12,577 nucleotides of DNA from Dunaliella salina (Eukaryota; Chlorophyta; Chlorophyceae; Chlamydomonadales; Dunaliellaceae): the NCBI GenBank assembly GCA_002284615.2, contig MU070373.1:67011-79587 (forward strand), given 5' to 3'. The position numbers and the translations under genes are program-made. Within the stretch, counting starts at the first letter, position 1; each line of letters starts with the position of its first letter. The notes beneath the pieces were generated by a model, which did no database searches, was not told where the DNA came from, and was given only the letters and a program-made list of their open reading frames with translations. Positions 1 to 8,049 of the stretch are shown here, in pieces.

Positions 1-63
1 TGTGTGTGTTGTGTGCGACCACGTGAGAGCGCTGATGCAAAAACCTGTTTGCCCACTTTGCAG

Positions 64-311
64 TGGCAAGGAAATATCCAAGTGCATTGGCATCACCCAT
101 TGGAGGAGCCCCAGAAGCAGAAGGGGGCGAAAGAGGACTTGCCTTGGCAAGAGCCTCTCAGCATCCAAGTCTGTGCCAAGGCAGTGCACCCATATGAGAG
201 CATGCCAGGCAAGCTGCGGATGCTGCCAACGGGTCCTCATGCCCCACAAGTGATTGTGCGCATGGAGGCCTTGGATGGGGCTCCGGCAGACATTCAGGCT
301 GCTGCGCGCAT
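64..311 (+). CDS. candidate internal exon, unknown protein (possible 5' part of the gene)
   Basis: The open frame starts right after a good acceptor (tttgcag ending at 63) and ends at a strong GTGAGT donor at 312. Read in phase 0 it gives 82 codons. The segment is Lys/Glu/Gln-rich near its start (EEPQKQKGAKEDLPWQ) and ends in an Ala-rich helix-like stretch (EALDGAPADIQAAAR). The donor leaves phase 2, which does not join in frame to the preferred reading of the next candidate exon. A different frame covering only the last ~58 nt (phase 1) would join. So either this exon's frame, its borders or the next exon is misread here, or the gene carries a defect. A second frame after the same acceptor is open to about 220. 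No family is recognised. The exon-like borders are seen; coding is inferred. Confidence 0.4.
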
Positions 312-462
312 GTGAGTGGGTGAGCTGGACTCCCTATTCAGGGGTGAGGGGAGAGCTTAGTTCCTGGGTACCGCAGGGGAACAAAAGTCTTGGCAGCGGA
401 CCTCAGTTCCCTTCACAAGGGGTGTCCTTGAATTTACACCTCCCAACCCGACGCAGGCGCAG
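312..462 (+). other. short intron
   Basis: This stretch runs from the GTGAGT donor at 312 to an acceptor at 462 (gcgcag) or 456 (acgcag). It is GC-moderate with no repeat or conserved element. All frames acquire stops before the acceptor or do not join the flanking exons. Confidence 0.4.
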
Positions 463-596
463 ATCGCATCACTGAAAAGTATGAGCGTCTGCTTCTGTTC
501 CTGGAGGAAATCTCTTTATCTGGTAGTATTGCATGTGTGCTGCGCCTGCATTAGGGTCTCTCAGGCTCACCCTAGTGCTGTGACAAGTCTGCGAAG
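463..596 (+). CDS. candidate exon with CDT1-like start; reading frame shifts inside
   Basis: One frame encodes DRITEKYERLLLF followed by LEEISLSGSIACVLRL. This resembles the opening of the CDT1 N-terminal conserved domain, where a Pro-Glu-Lys-Tyr-like motif precedes an amphipathic helix ending in Ser-Ile...Leu-Arg-Leu. That frame meets TAG at 552-554. The end of the exon (HPSAVTSLR, donor GTAAGC at 597, phase 2) is in the +1 frame, which joins correctly to the next exon, completing an Arg codon. So either there is a 1-base frameshift near 549, or a 28-nt GT-AG segment (537-564) is removed, or the second frame is the true one for the whole exon; that frame is also open but compositionally unconvincing. 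The start is taken at the acceptor ending at 462; 456 is equally usable. The similarity is from memory of the family pattern, not a search. Confidence 0.4.
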
Positions 597-684
597 GTAA
601 GCCCATGAAACTCTGCATTACATCACAGCGGAGTGCAAGGGAGGGCGTTGCGCTCCAAACTGCTTGCATCTTCTCCAAGACCCG

Positions 685-895
685 CTGCCATGGAGGTCAT
701 GCAGAGGTCATCCTGGCGTATCTTTGGCAATGGCCACCAGGCATTGTGGCTGGAGGCAGTGGCGCTAATGGGCAGTTGTTAGGCCCGTTATGCGGAGGTC
801 ATGCTGTTGTCCAAGTTGACAGCGTGGCTGCATTCTACAGACTTCCAGCTCCTCTCAGAGGGTTTCAGCTAAGGTCATGCTGAGGTCAAAGTTGA
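685..895 (+). repeat. degenerate repeat built on GAGGTCATGC
   Basis: GGTCATGC recurs at 694, 797 and 873. The first and third copies continue with a second AGGTCA five bases on. The second and third copies share a downstream AGTTGACA/CG segment. The copies are about 103 and 76 bp apart and much diverged, so this is an old minisatellite or local duplication inside the intron. Confidence 0.5.
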
Positions 896-1071
896 CACCG
901 TTGTCTGCCTCTCAATGGTTTTCAGCTGGCAGTCCCCCCCACCCCCTTGCGCTGGTGCTAGGAGACTATCCTGGAAGGCTGGATGGATCAAAAAATGTCC
1001 ATCACACCTTCAGCCATTAGCCAGGTCAGGTTTTTTGAGAGCTCACTGCGCGCTTGCAAGCCAAGTCGGTC

Positions 1072-1230
1072 CATCATCATCATCTTTACCATCGTTATCA
1101 TCATCATTATCATCATCATTATCATCACCATCATCATCATTATCATCATCATCATCATCATTATCATAATCATCGTCATCTTCATCATCACCATCATCAT
1201 CATCAACATCATCATCAACATCATCATCAC
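1072..1230 (+). repeat. (ATC)n / (CATCAT)n microsatellite
   Basis: About 159 bp of nearly pure CAT/TTA/CAC triplets are seen, with interruptions (TTATCA, CATCGTCAT, CATCAACAT). The period is 3. It therefore gives long open frames of Ile/His/Ser on the plus strand and Met on the minus strand, none of which should be read as a gene. Confidence 0.95.
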
Positions 1231-1387
1231 CAGCTCATGATCCTTGCCTCACGTAGCCCCTCCTACGCCTACATCCCATGCTCTCCAGCTTCTGTTCGTT
1301 TGTTTGTTATCCAACCTTGCAGTCACCCATCTTGACTGATCGCCCTTTTTGTGTAAACCTGAAAACGTGTTCGTTACCTGCTTGCAG

Positions 1388-1495
1388 GTACCTGGATCCC
1401 ACAGAGCCTCGAGAGCTGGAGCCCTCATGTGTGGTGCTCCAGCCTGCGGTGACAATTGGGGCGGGCAAAAGAGTCTTTGAGGAGACGTGCATGAA
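1388..1495 (+). CDS. internal exon, possible CDT1-like domain segment
   Basis: A pyrimidine-containing acceptor (cctgcttgcag) precedes a 108-nt open segment that ends at a perfect GTGAGT donor at 1496. It encodes YLDPTEPRELEPS, then CVVLQPAVTI, then GKRVFEETCMK. It starts after two bases supplied by the previous exon and ends in phase 2, matching 463-596 upstream and 2203-2291 downstream. The end of the segment, with a Glu-Thr-Cys-Met-Lys motif after a hydrophobic strand, resembles the part of plant CDT1 where a Cys-Met-Lys-Pro-Asp-Leu motif follows the winged-helix core. The usual His-Leu-Ala-Gln helix of CDT1 is not evident, so the assignment stays weak. Confidence 0.6.
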
Positions 1496-2202
1496 GTGAG
1501 TGTGATGCTGATCTCTCCTTCTTGTGCTCCGCTTGTATTCCGCTTTTGATCTGCTCGTGCTTGCCGGAGGTGGCCCTCAAAGAGGTGCATCCGGTAGTCT
1601 TGCCCTTTGCACGGGGTGTGAGGATTTTCATGAAGACTGCTTTGAGTGCCTTGCCCTTAAAAGGGCAGCGCCCTTGTCAATCAGGCCAAGCGTGTGGACT
1701 GCTTGGAGTGCCTTCTCCACAGTGTGCCCTTCTGGGGGAAACCGATTGGAATTGGCTGAGGGCAGACCATTGAGTTCACGCTTCATTGGTGGAGATCCTT
1801 TGACCCTCTTTTGCCACATGCTCGATTCTCTTTACCCATTCCTACAAGTCTTACATAGGCCTGCATGAGACTCACTTCATGTCATCTTACATGGGTTTGC
1901 ATCTGGGCCTGTCTCCTATTCCGTTGACTTGCCCAAGTGTTCATGGCAAGGCTCCTCAATAATTTGCATGCCTTCAAAAAAAAGCACTCTGGAAATCGAG
2001 CCCTACAGTGTTGGGGAACCCATGGGCAATAACTGTGTAGACTGCTAGGTATGGGACGGTGATATGAGACATGCTTGCTGCTTGATTGCATGAACGCTTA
2101 CCAGGGTCAAGAGGCCAAAATTTTCTCGACTACAAGGCTCAATCAGCCAAGTCTCCAGTCCACAAGCAAACATGTTTGCTTACGAATGCTCCATCCTCGC
2201 AG
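1496..2202 (+). other. intron, no recognisable content
   Basis: This is 707 bp between a GTGAGT donor and a ctcgcag acceptor. I see no tandem repeat, microsatellite or RNA gene. Short open frames on both strands lack exon-like borders and protein-like composition. Confidence 0.5.
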
Positions 2203-2291
2203 GAGCTTGCGCGCACAGCCTGGCACCGTTTTGGCCTTGGAGCTTCCTGCTGCCAAACCTCCTCTCAGTCCCGCTGAGGGTGGTTCTGCAG
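2203..2291 (+). CDS. internal exon, Ala/Pro-rich
   Basis: The acceptor tcctcgcag ends at 2202 and the donor GTGTGT starts at 2292. The 89-nt segment encodes SLRAQPGTVLALEL followed by PAAKPPLSPAEGGSA. The first base completes a Lys codon begun at the end of the 1388-1495 exon (phase 2), and the exon ends in phase 1, fitting the next exon. The beta-strand-like GTVLALEL after the Cys-Met-Lys of the previous exon is what one would expect in a CDT1-like layout, followed by a disordered Pro-rich linker. The frame is chosen on phase continuity. Confidence 0.5.
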
Positions 2292-3591
2292 GTGTGTTGC
2301 TCGCATAGTGCATGTACTGCTTCCTTGAGGATCTTCGTGGGTGACGCATTGGAGCCAGGCATACACACTCGATGTGGGAGCATGTAGAGCAGTCAGTGTG
2401 TCCAATCGCCTCCTGGGAACCTGGGTTTGGCCACGCTGTGCTAGTGCTACACCTTTGGGGGCATACAGAGCATACTGTGCAATGACCGGGCATAAACAGT
2501 TAGTCATATGATTATGGGCCTGTGGGCACGCATCAGCAGAAGCAAATGCAGAGGTTGGCTTTGTGCTCCTGGTTTCTGTAGTGGAATCTGTGCGAGGTAA
2601 CCCTCCTGCAGTGCTGGCCATTTGCTGCTCATGCACTTCCAGGCTGTGTGGGGCTGCCTGAGGTGTGTTTCATTCCCTCTGGGCATCTTGCTCACTGCTC
2701 TGTGTCCTCTTGCATACCAGCTTCCTTACACACCAGCTGCATGTTTCTAGCTATGGAGCACGTGATAATAATTGCCGAATCTCAAAAAAGGGGGATGTAC
2801 AACATTCTGGATGCCTGCTGCATGCACTCATCAATGCATTTTGTTAACTTGCGTGTCGCCAGGTGGAAAGCCTTTCCATACGAGTTAACACATCCCTCAG
2901 GCACGAGAAAAAAAGGGGGTGTGATGCAGCATGGTGCTGCAGCGTGGCAAGAATAAAGCATGATACCTGTGAAATTAGTGTCTACTGCATACACGCATCA
3001 TCATGGGCGTGAGCAGACCATCGGCTCAGCCTTGCCACGTATCTGATTGTCCTGTAGGCTGCCAGAGCATGGAGGCATTGCCATTTTGCATTGATCATCC
3101 AAGCAACATAGCCTTGGGCCAGTGGATTGAGCTAGGCGAACTGTGCTGTGGCAAGATTGCCGAAGGCTATGTCAGCTGCCCATTTGGATTAGGGTCCAGA
3201 ATCCTGAAAGCTTGCACACAATCATCTACCTCTGCATATGCAGCTAATTGCGTCTAAAAGCTCAGGAAAGGTGCAGCACTGAGTGCTGGAGTGCTTTTAG
3301 TGTCACACTCATTGGCTGGAGATTTTGCGCTGTGTTCCAACAAAGCCTGTGAACCAAGTGTACTAAGTTATCCAGTTACGTGCTTCCCAACAACATTGGC
3401 CCAACTGGAAGTAATTGCATGGATACGTACCCTCTCTGTTGTCCAGGCTGCAAAGGTAGCTGCACCTCATTTGTTTGCTTTTCACTAGAACCTGCTTTGG
3501 AAGTCCATGTACTAGGGGTCATGGTCAAGGGTATAGGGGTTTAGGCCCTTCGTACCTCACGCTTTATGATACGAACTACTTTCGTTTGCAG
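2292..3591 (+). other. long intron, no recognisable content
   Basis: This is 1.3 kb of apparently single-copy sequence between a GTGTGT donor and the cgtttgcag acceptor. Two short A/G runs (about 2785-2795 and 2906-2918) and a small perfect inverted repeat AGCACT-G-AGTGCT at about 3272-3284 are the only structure noticed. Open frames here, for example around 3003-3257, lack flanking splice sites in phase. Confidence 0.5.
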
Positions 3592-3724
3592 GCCTCTCTG
3601 GCTCGGAGACCCTCTACTTCATCCCCACCCCATTACCACCTCCCAATGAACCACAACCTCCTGACGCGCCCATGCTCGCATGTGTCAATGGCTCTCCTGC
3701 CCACGTGGCTGTATGTGCACACTG
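3592..3724 (+). CDS. internal exon, Pro-rich
   Basis: The acceptor ttcgtttgcag ends at 3591 and the donor GTAGGT starts at 3725. The 133-nt segment encodes LSGSETLYFIPTPLPPP, then NEPQPPDAPMLACV, then NGSPAHVAVCAHW. It begins with two bases that complete a Gly codon from the previous exon (phase 1) and ends in phase 2, so both junctions fit. The Pro-rich middle suggests a flexible linker. Another frame is also open here, but it lacks phase-matched neighbours. Confidence 0.6.
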
Positions 3725-3932
3725 GTAGGTAGAGGCACTGGTCCTGCTGGGCAAGCTTGCCCCACCACCCCAAGCAACTCAAATTTGCCCAGAAACAATG
3801 CGTTCTGCATAGCATCATGTGCAGTGATGATATGGTGACCAATGGTGCCCAGGCAAAATTTAAGCAAAGTCCTCTTCTGCAGGCATCAGTGTTCCGGAGC
3901 ATGCATGTGTGTTTGTGCGTGCAGGCGCTGTG

Positions 3933-4019
<87 letters not shown>

Positions 4020-4093
4020 CATCCTAAACACGTGTGCTTGTTCCTGGTGCATGTGTTCTCCTCACAAGGATGTTTGCTGCCCCCTTTTTGTAG
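3725..4093 (+). other. intron carrying a (TG)n tract
   Basis: This is a 369-nt interval with a GTAGGT donor and a cccctttttgtag acceptor with a good polypyrimidine tract. The middle is a long TG microsatellite, listed separately. Confidence 0.6.
3934..4018 (+). repeat. (TG)n microsatellite
   Basis: About 85 bp of uninterrupted TG dinucleotide (roughly 42 repeats) is seen, preceded by an imperfect TG-rich lead-in from about 3905. It yields Cys-Val and Thr-His repeat open frames on the two strands, which are artefacts. The run ends about 75 bp before the acceptor at 4093. Confidence 0.97.
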
Positions 4094-4178
4094 GGACCCA
4101 CGCAAACGGCCAAAGCGTGGTGCTCTTGCCAAGTCACTGCCGCCTGCTCCTCCCCACTTCCAGCCAGAAAAGCCTCAG
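4094..4178 (+). CDS. internal exon, basic and Pro-rich, NLS-like
   Basis: The exon lies between the acceptor ttttgtag (ending 4093) and the donor GTGAGC at 4179. Its first base completes a Trp codon from the previous exon; the text continues DPRKRPKRGALAKSL and PPAPPHFQPEKPQ, ending in phase 0. The cluster RKRPKR is a plausible monopartite nuclear localisation signal, consistent with a nuclear protein. No fold is recognisable. Phase agrees on both sides. Confidence 0.6.
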
Positions 4179-4319
4179 GTGAGCCAGGATGTGCTTAGAC
4201 TCTGCTCTGCTCCACGATCTATGCTGTAGGCACAGGCACGTCTGCAATGGAAGGAGAAAGCCGTATGAGCAACATTTGGCTCTCTGGGTGACTCCAGGAA
4301 ATGCATTTTCCCTTGCATG

Positions 4320-4622
4320 AGCTCTCTGCCTGCTCTCTACCTGTGCCCATAAGACAGGAAATGCCCGAGCGCTTCTTTGTGGGTATGCGCCATGAGATTG
4401 GGGGATTAGCACCTGCTCTCTACTTGCGTCTGTGAGATAGGAAAAGGCTGTGCGCTCCTGTGAGATAGGACAAGGCTGTGCGCTTCTGTGAGATAGGACA
4501 AGGCTGTGCGCTTCTGTGAGATAGGAAAAGGCTGTGCGCTTCTGTGAGATAGGAAAAGGCTGAGATAGGAGATGGGTGAGCTCTCTGTGTCCGTGAGACA
4601 GGAAAAGGCTGAGCGCTTCTTT
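4320..4622 (+). repeat. minisatellite, 28-bp core unit
   Basis: The unit gcgcttctgtgagataggac + aaggctgt repeats with an exact 28-bp period (starts at 4452, 4480, 4508, 4536). Degenerate flanking copies lie at about 4350-4380 and 4590-4620, where the variant reads gagacaggaaa...gagcgcttctttg. A second element, gctctct(g/a)...tg, recurs at about 4320, 4413 and 4577, so the block is a compound repeat. It lies in the intron upstream of exon 6411. Confidence 0.9.
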
Positions 4623-4870
4623 GCACAAATGCACTGTGAGTGTGTGGCTCGGCACCAAGCTTTGAAATGTGGGTGTGGGCAATCGAGCACAGCAGGCATG
4701 TTCAGTCGCAGAGAAGCACGCGCTGTCCTCTCTGCACCAAAGCTTACAGCATGGAGAAAAAGCAGCTACAGGGTAGGATGCCTCATGCATGCCTGGAGTG
4801 CAGAGAGCGCGTCATGTACTGGAGCAAGGGCCGCCATTTTTGGGTTGCTAGCCTAGAGACTTAGTGCAGC

Positions 4871-6410
4871 ATGTGGCAAGTCCTGGCCAACGCCGCATCT
4901 GTGAACCCAGATGCGCATGAGGCAAATCATTCTTTCCACTCTGCCACGCTATCCCTGCTGCATCCCCCCAGCACGGACGCTTTCAGCATGTGGCAAGTCC
5001 TGGCCAACGCCGCATCTGCACACCCCAGACGTGCATGAGGCAGAAAATAATCCTGTCCACTCTGCCGCGACATCTCTGCTGTGTCCTCTGGGCACCAAAG
5101 CTTGCAGTACGAGGCGACATCTGGCCAACGCTGCACCTCTGCACTGAGACGTGCATGAGGCGCATTATCCTACCGCTCTACCACATCATCTCTGCCATAC
5201 CCTATCTGCACAGAAGCTTGCAGCATGAGCAATTCCTGGGCTATGCCGCATCTGTGCACCCAGACGTGCATGAGGCAAATCGTCCTTTCCACTCTGCCGC
5301 GCTATCCCTGCTGTATCCCCCCCGCACCGACGCTTGTAGCATGAGGCAAGTCCTGGCCACCGCCGCATCTGTGCACCCAGACGTGCATGAGGCAAACCAT
5401 CCTTTCCACTCTGCCACGCTATCTCTAAACTGTATACCCCCAGCAAGGACGCTTGCAGCATGAGGCAAGTCCTGGCCAACGCCGCATCCGTGCACCCAGA
5501 CTTGCATGAGGCAAATCATCCTTTCCACTCTGCCACGCTATCTCTGCCGTATCCCCCCAGCACGGACGCTTGCAGCATGAGGCAAGTCCTGGCCAACGCC
5601 GCATCTGTGCGCCCAGACGCGCATGAGGCAGTTCATCCTGTCCACTCTGCCACAACATCTCTGCCATGCCCTCTCTGCACTGAAACACGCAGCATGAGGC
5701 AAGTCCTGGTCAACACTGCATCTGAGCATCCATACATGCATCCTATCCGCCCTGCTACAATGCCTCTGCCATGCCGTCTCTGCAAGGAAGCTTTCAGCAT
5801 GTGGCAAGTCCTGGCCAACGCCGCATCTGTGCACCCAGAACGGCATGAGGCAAAAGTCTTCCTTTTCACTCTGCCACACTATCTCTAAATGCTGTACCAC
5901 CCCAGCATGGACGCTTGCCGCATGAGGCAAGTCCTGGGCAACGCCGCATCTGTGCACCCCGACGTGCATGAGGCAGTTCATCCTGTCCACTCTGCCACAA
6001 CATCTCTGCCATGTCCTCTCTGCACTGAAACTCGCAGCATGTGGCACATCCTGGGCAAAGCTGCATCTTGCCTCACCATGCACATACCCCAGAGTGGGGC
6101 TGTTCATGCACTTACTCCCAGACCCTCTATGAGCTGGGATCGAAGCGGAGGAGGCTGCTGGCTGAACTCGCTTAGCTTGTCGTATGAGGAATGTCCTGAC
6201 CAAAGCTGCATCTTGTTTCACCATTCACCCACCCAACATGGGGCTGTTCATGCACTTACTCCCAGACCCTCCATGTGCTGGAATCGGAGCGGAGGAGGCT
6301 GCTGGCTGAACTCGCTCAGCTTGTCGTATGAGGAATGTCCTGGCCAAAGCTGCATCTTGTTTCACCATGCACCCACCTCCGAGTGGGGCTGTTCATGCAC
6401 TTACTCCCAG
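4871..6410 (+). repeat. minisatellite array, ~104-123-bp units, ending in two 145-bp units at an exon acceptor
   Basis: The marker ggcaagtcctggccaacgcc (and variants) recurs at about 4875, 4992, 5113, 5228, 5345, 5464, 5581, 5699, 5803, 5926 and 6043, then in diverged form at 6188 and 6332. Each unit also carries a gtgcatgaggca-like segment and a cactctgcca-like segment. The last units are about 145 bp and contain the motif cttactcccag followed by a copy of the first ~55-60 nt of exon 6411-6560, at 6122 and 6266; the third occurrence is the exon itself. Open frames running through the array on both strands are repeat artefacts. Confidence 0.93.
6122..6330 (+). pseudogene. two decoy copies of the start of exon 6411-6560
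   Basis: At 6122 and 6266, immediately after the same cttactcccag acceptor-like motif as the real exon, the sequence reads ACCCTCTATGAGCTGG and ACCCTCCATGTGCTGG. Each follows the exon frame for about 17-20 codons, then hits a stop (TAG in the first copy, TGA in the second) and turns into intronic repeat. Spacings to the real exon are 145 and 289 bp. These are pseudo-exons created by tandem duplication across the intron/exon border. Confidence 0.8.
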
Positions 6411-6560
6411 ACCCTCCATGAGCTGGAATCGGAGCGGCGGAGGCTGCAGGCTGAACTCGCCCAGCTGCAGAAGACGAGCACCAGCAGCCTGCAGCACTAC
6501 AGCTGGAGGGAGGACGACCCGCTGGCGGAGCTGGAGACCAAAGAGGACATGATCATGAAG
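6411..6560 (+). CDS. internal exon, short coiled coil
   Basis: The acceptor cttactcccag ends at 6410 and the GTAAGG donor starts at 6561. The 150-nt segment is phase 0 at both ends and encodes TLHELESERRRLQAELAQLQ, then a Ser/Thr-rich turn, then WREDDPLAELETKEDMIMK. The first 20 residues have heptad-like hydrophobic spacing with charged flanks, typical of a short coiled coil and likely oligomerisation or partner-binding. Phase fits 4094-4178 upstream and 8175-8489 downstream. Copies of its start occur upstream and of its end downstream, but only this copy is fully open. Confidence 0.75.
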
Positions 6561-6665
6561 GTAAGGGTGTGAGACATAATAAATTGAATTTGTGATCTCG
6601 GCAGGGGAAAGCTTGGCCACCCACTGGCGGAGCTGGAAACCAACAAGGAAATGATCATGAAAGGT
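6522..6665 (+). repeat. 102-bp duplication of the end of exon 6411-6560 and its donor region
   Basis: The segment ctggcggagctggagaccaa at 6522 recurs at 6624 as ctggcggagctggaaaccaa, followed in both by an ATGATCATGAA block and then GT-rich intron start (gtaaggg / aggtgtgagg). A third trace, gatctaggcggggg at about 6690, matches gatctcggcagggg at about 6593. The second copy would encode LAELETNKEMIMK, but no acceptor puts it in phase with the chain, so I read it as a decoy copy of the exon/intron border. Confidence 0.8.
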
Positions 6666-7554
6666 GTGAGGCTTGGCAGAGTGTGTTTGAGATCTAGGCG
6701 GGGGAGGCTCCATCAGATCCCCATGTGTGTTTGGCCTGCCTGGAAAACCTGCTGGACTGGATGGTCTCGCCTGTAGAAGGGAAAGCAAAAGCTTGCACTG
6801 GTCTGAGCAGCGTGCAAGGAGAGACTCAAAAAGTCAGTGCTGCCACCAATAGGAACCCGCAGGCCCAGGCCGGTGTGCCTAACGCTAGTCATAGCATCTC
6901 AATGCCTCCTTCCCCCCCGATTCTTCCTGCTGCACCTGCGACCCTCTCCCATTCTTCCTCATGCCCTTCATCCTCTATCCTCATCCTTTCATCCTCTACC
7001 TTCATCCTTTCCCCCCCTGTCCCTCCTGCTGCCCCTGCCCCTCATCTTCCTGCCATAGCTTCCCTGGGTGTTAGCAGCTACTCTGCCCCAGGTCCTGCAC
7101 GTGCTTGAGCAGAGACGGCTTTTGGCTTTTTCTATGTCCACTCCCCTTTTTATCCAGACTGCATGAACACCCCACTTATTGGTGTCTTTTCCTTCTGCGT
7201 ACATTAGGCTGAGCCAATGGATCACAATCCCACTCAAGCTTCTTCGTTTGGATTGGTTTAGTTTTTCATTGCTTTAAAGGGGGGAAGGCAAGTATTATCC
7301 CCACTGAATGCACTTGACCCCCTGATTGTGCATGCACTCCTCCTCACTTGTCAACTTTCTTAGTTTTTTACCTTTGGCCTCCCTGATACATAAACAGCCC
7401 GAGGAGGGGAAGGGAGTCTTTTGTCCTATCTCGAGTGCCCCTCCCACACATTACCCTTCATCCCAAAATGGCCCTCGAAGGCCGCATGTATCTGCAACAA
7501 ACGCGCTTTTAACGCATACATACGCAAATTTAAGTCCTCGGATGACCCAAACCT
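6666..7554 (+). other. intron, partly pyrimidine-rich
   Basis: This is the middle of the intron between exons 6411-6560 and 8175-8489. From about 6905 to 7060 the plus strand is strongly C/T-rich, with recurring ttcatcctctatcctcatcc-like blocks. Elsewhere there is nothing recognisable. The Pro/Ser-rich open frame at 6725-7108 follows from the C/T bias and lacks splice borders in phase. Confidence 0.5.
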
Positions 7555-7798
7555 GCAACACTGCTTTGCCTATTGCACCAATGCAGCGATGCACCGTTGT
7601 GATACCTGCTGCATCAGTTCAGCAACGCAACACTGTGTTGCCGACGCATGGATGCAGCAACGCAACAGTGTGTTGCCGTTGCATCAATGCCAGGATGCAA
7701 CACTGCTTTGCCCACAGCACCATTGCAGCAATGCAGAACTGTGTTCCCTACTGCATCTTGGCAGCAATGCAATACTGTGTTGCCTACTGTGCTGATGT
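7555..7798 (+). repeat. 35-36-bp tandem array with a small hairpin in some units
   Basis: Seven units start at 7555, 7591, 7627, 7662, 7697, 7733 and 7769 (spacings 36, 36, 35, 35, 36, 36). The consensus is roughly gcaacactgtgttgcc followed by nactgcatc and cagcaatgc. The best-preserved unit, at 7627, contains a perfect inverted repeat GCAACAC-T-GTGTTGC; other units keep it partially. Open frames through it are Cys/Ala/Thr/Gln-rich artefacts. Confidence 0.9.
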
Positions 7799-7911
7799 AC
7801 GAGTACATCTTAAGATCTCGCCAAGAGATCCTTCAAAAGCCTACTGCCTATTTTGCGCTGCCAGGACCATGGCTTTGCTTCTGTCTTTGTGGTTGGTGAC
7901 GCCCATCAGGC

Positions 7912-8047
7912 CGTGACACCCATTCCCTGCTCAGCATGCCTTCCCCTCCGTGTGTTCTCATTGTTCATTCCCCCATTCATCCTTCCCCACCCATTCCCTG
8001 CTTTGCACACCTTTTCCTTGTTTATTTCCCAGCCATCTTTCCCCACG
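7912..8047 (+). repeat. imperfect duplication of a pyrimidine-rich block
   Basis: The text cacccattccctgct occurs at about 7918 and 7989. In both cases it is followed by gc-a-cc, ttcc and a ttgttYattyccc segment, giving a spacing of about 71 bp. It lies just upstream of the 98-bp duplication and forms part of the C/T-rich 3' portion of the intron. Confidence 0.55.
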
Positions 8048-8049
8048 TG

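Larger units (their letters stand above)
597..1387 (+). other. intron with degenerate repeats and an (ATC)n tract
   Basis: This is the interval between the GTAAGC donor and the cttgcag acceptor ending at 1387. It holds three degenerate copies of a GGTCATGC-containing repeat and a long ATC microsatellite, both listed separately. A C-rich run sits at about 935-950. Open frames here are Ile/His/Ser homopolymer artefacts of the microsatellite. Confidence 0.5.

Noticed and set aside
988..1240. Long poly-Ile, poly-His, poly-Ser and poly-Met open frames
   Set aside because: All are frames of one (ATC)n microsatellite on the two strands; there is no coding evidence.
3633..4229. Cys-Val and Thr-His repeat proteins on both strands
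   Set aside because: They are generated by the (TG)n tract. Only 4094-4178 has exon borders and a phase match.
4134..4790. 218-aa minus-strand open frame with SQKRTA-like repeats
   Set aside because: It is a translation of the 28-bp minisatellite; 28 is not a multiple of 3, and the frame owes its length to low stop content in the repeat.
4990..6224. Several 150-230-aa open frames on both strands with internal repeats
   Set aside because: They follow the ~117-bp intronic array, and unit lengths vary (104-123) without keeping a frame.
7555..7798. CRISPR-like periodicity of 35-36 bp
   Set aside because: The whole unit is repeated without unique spacers, in a eukaryotic intron.
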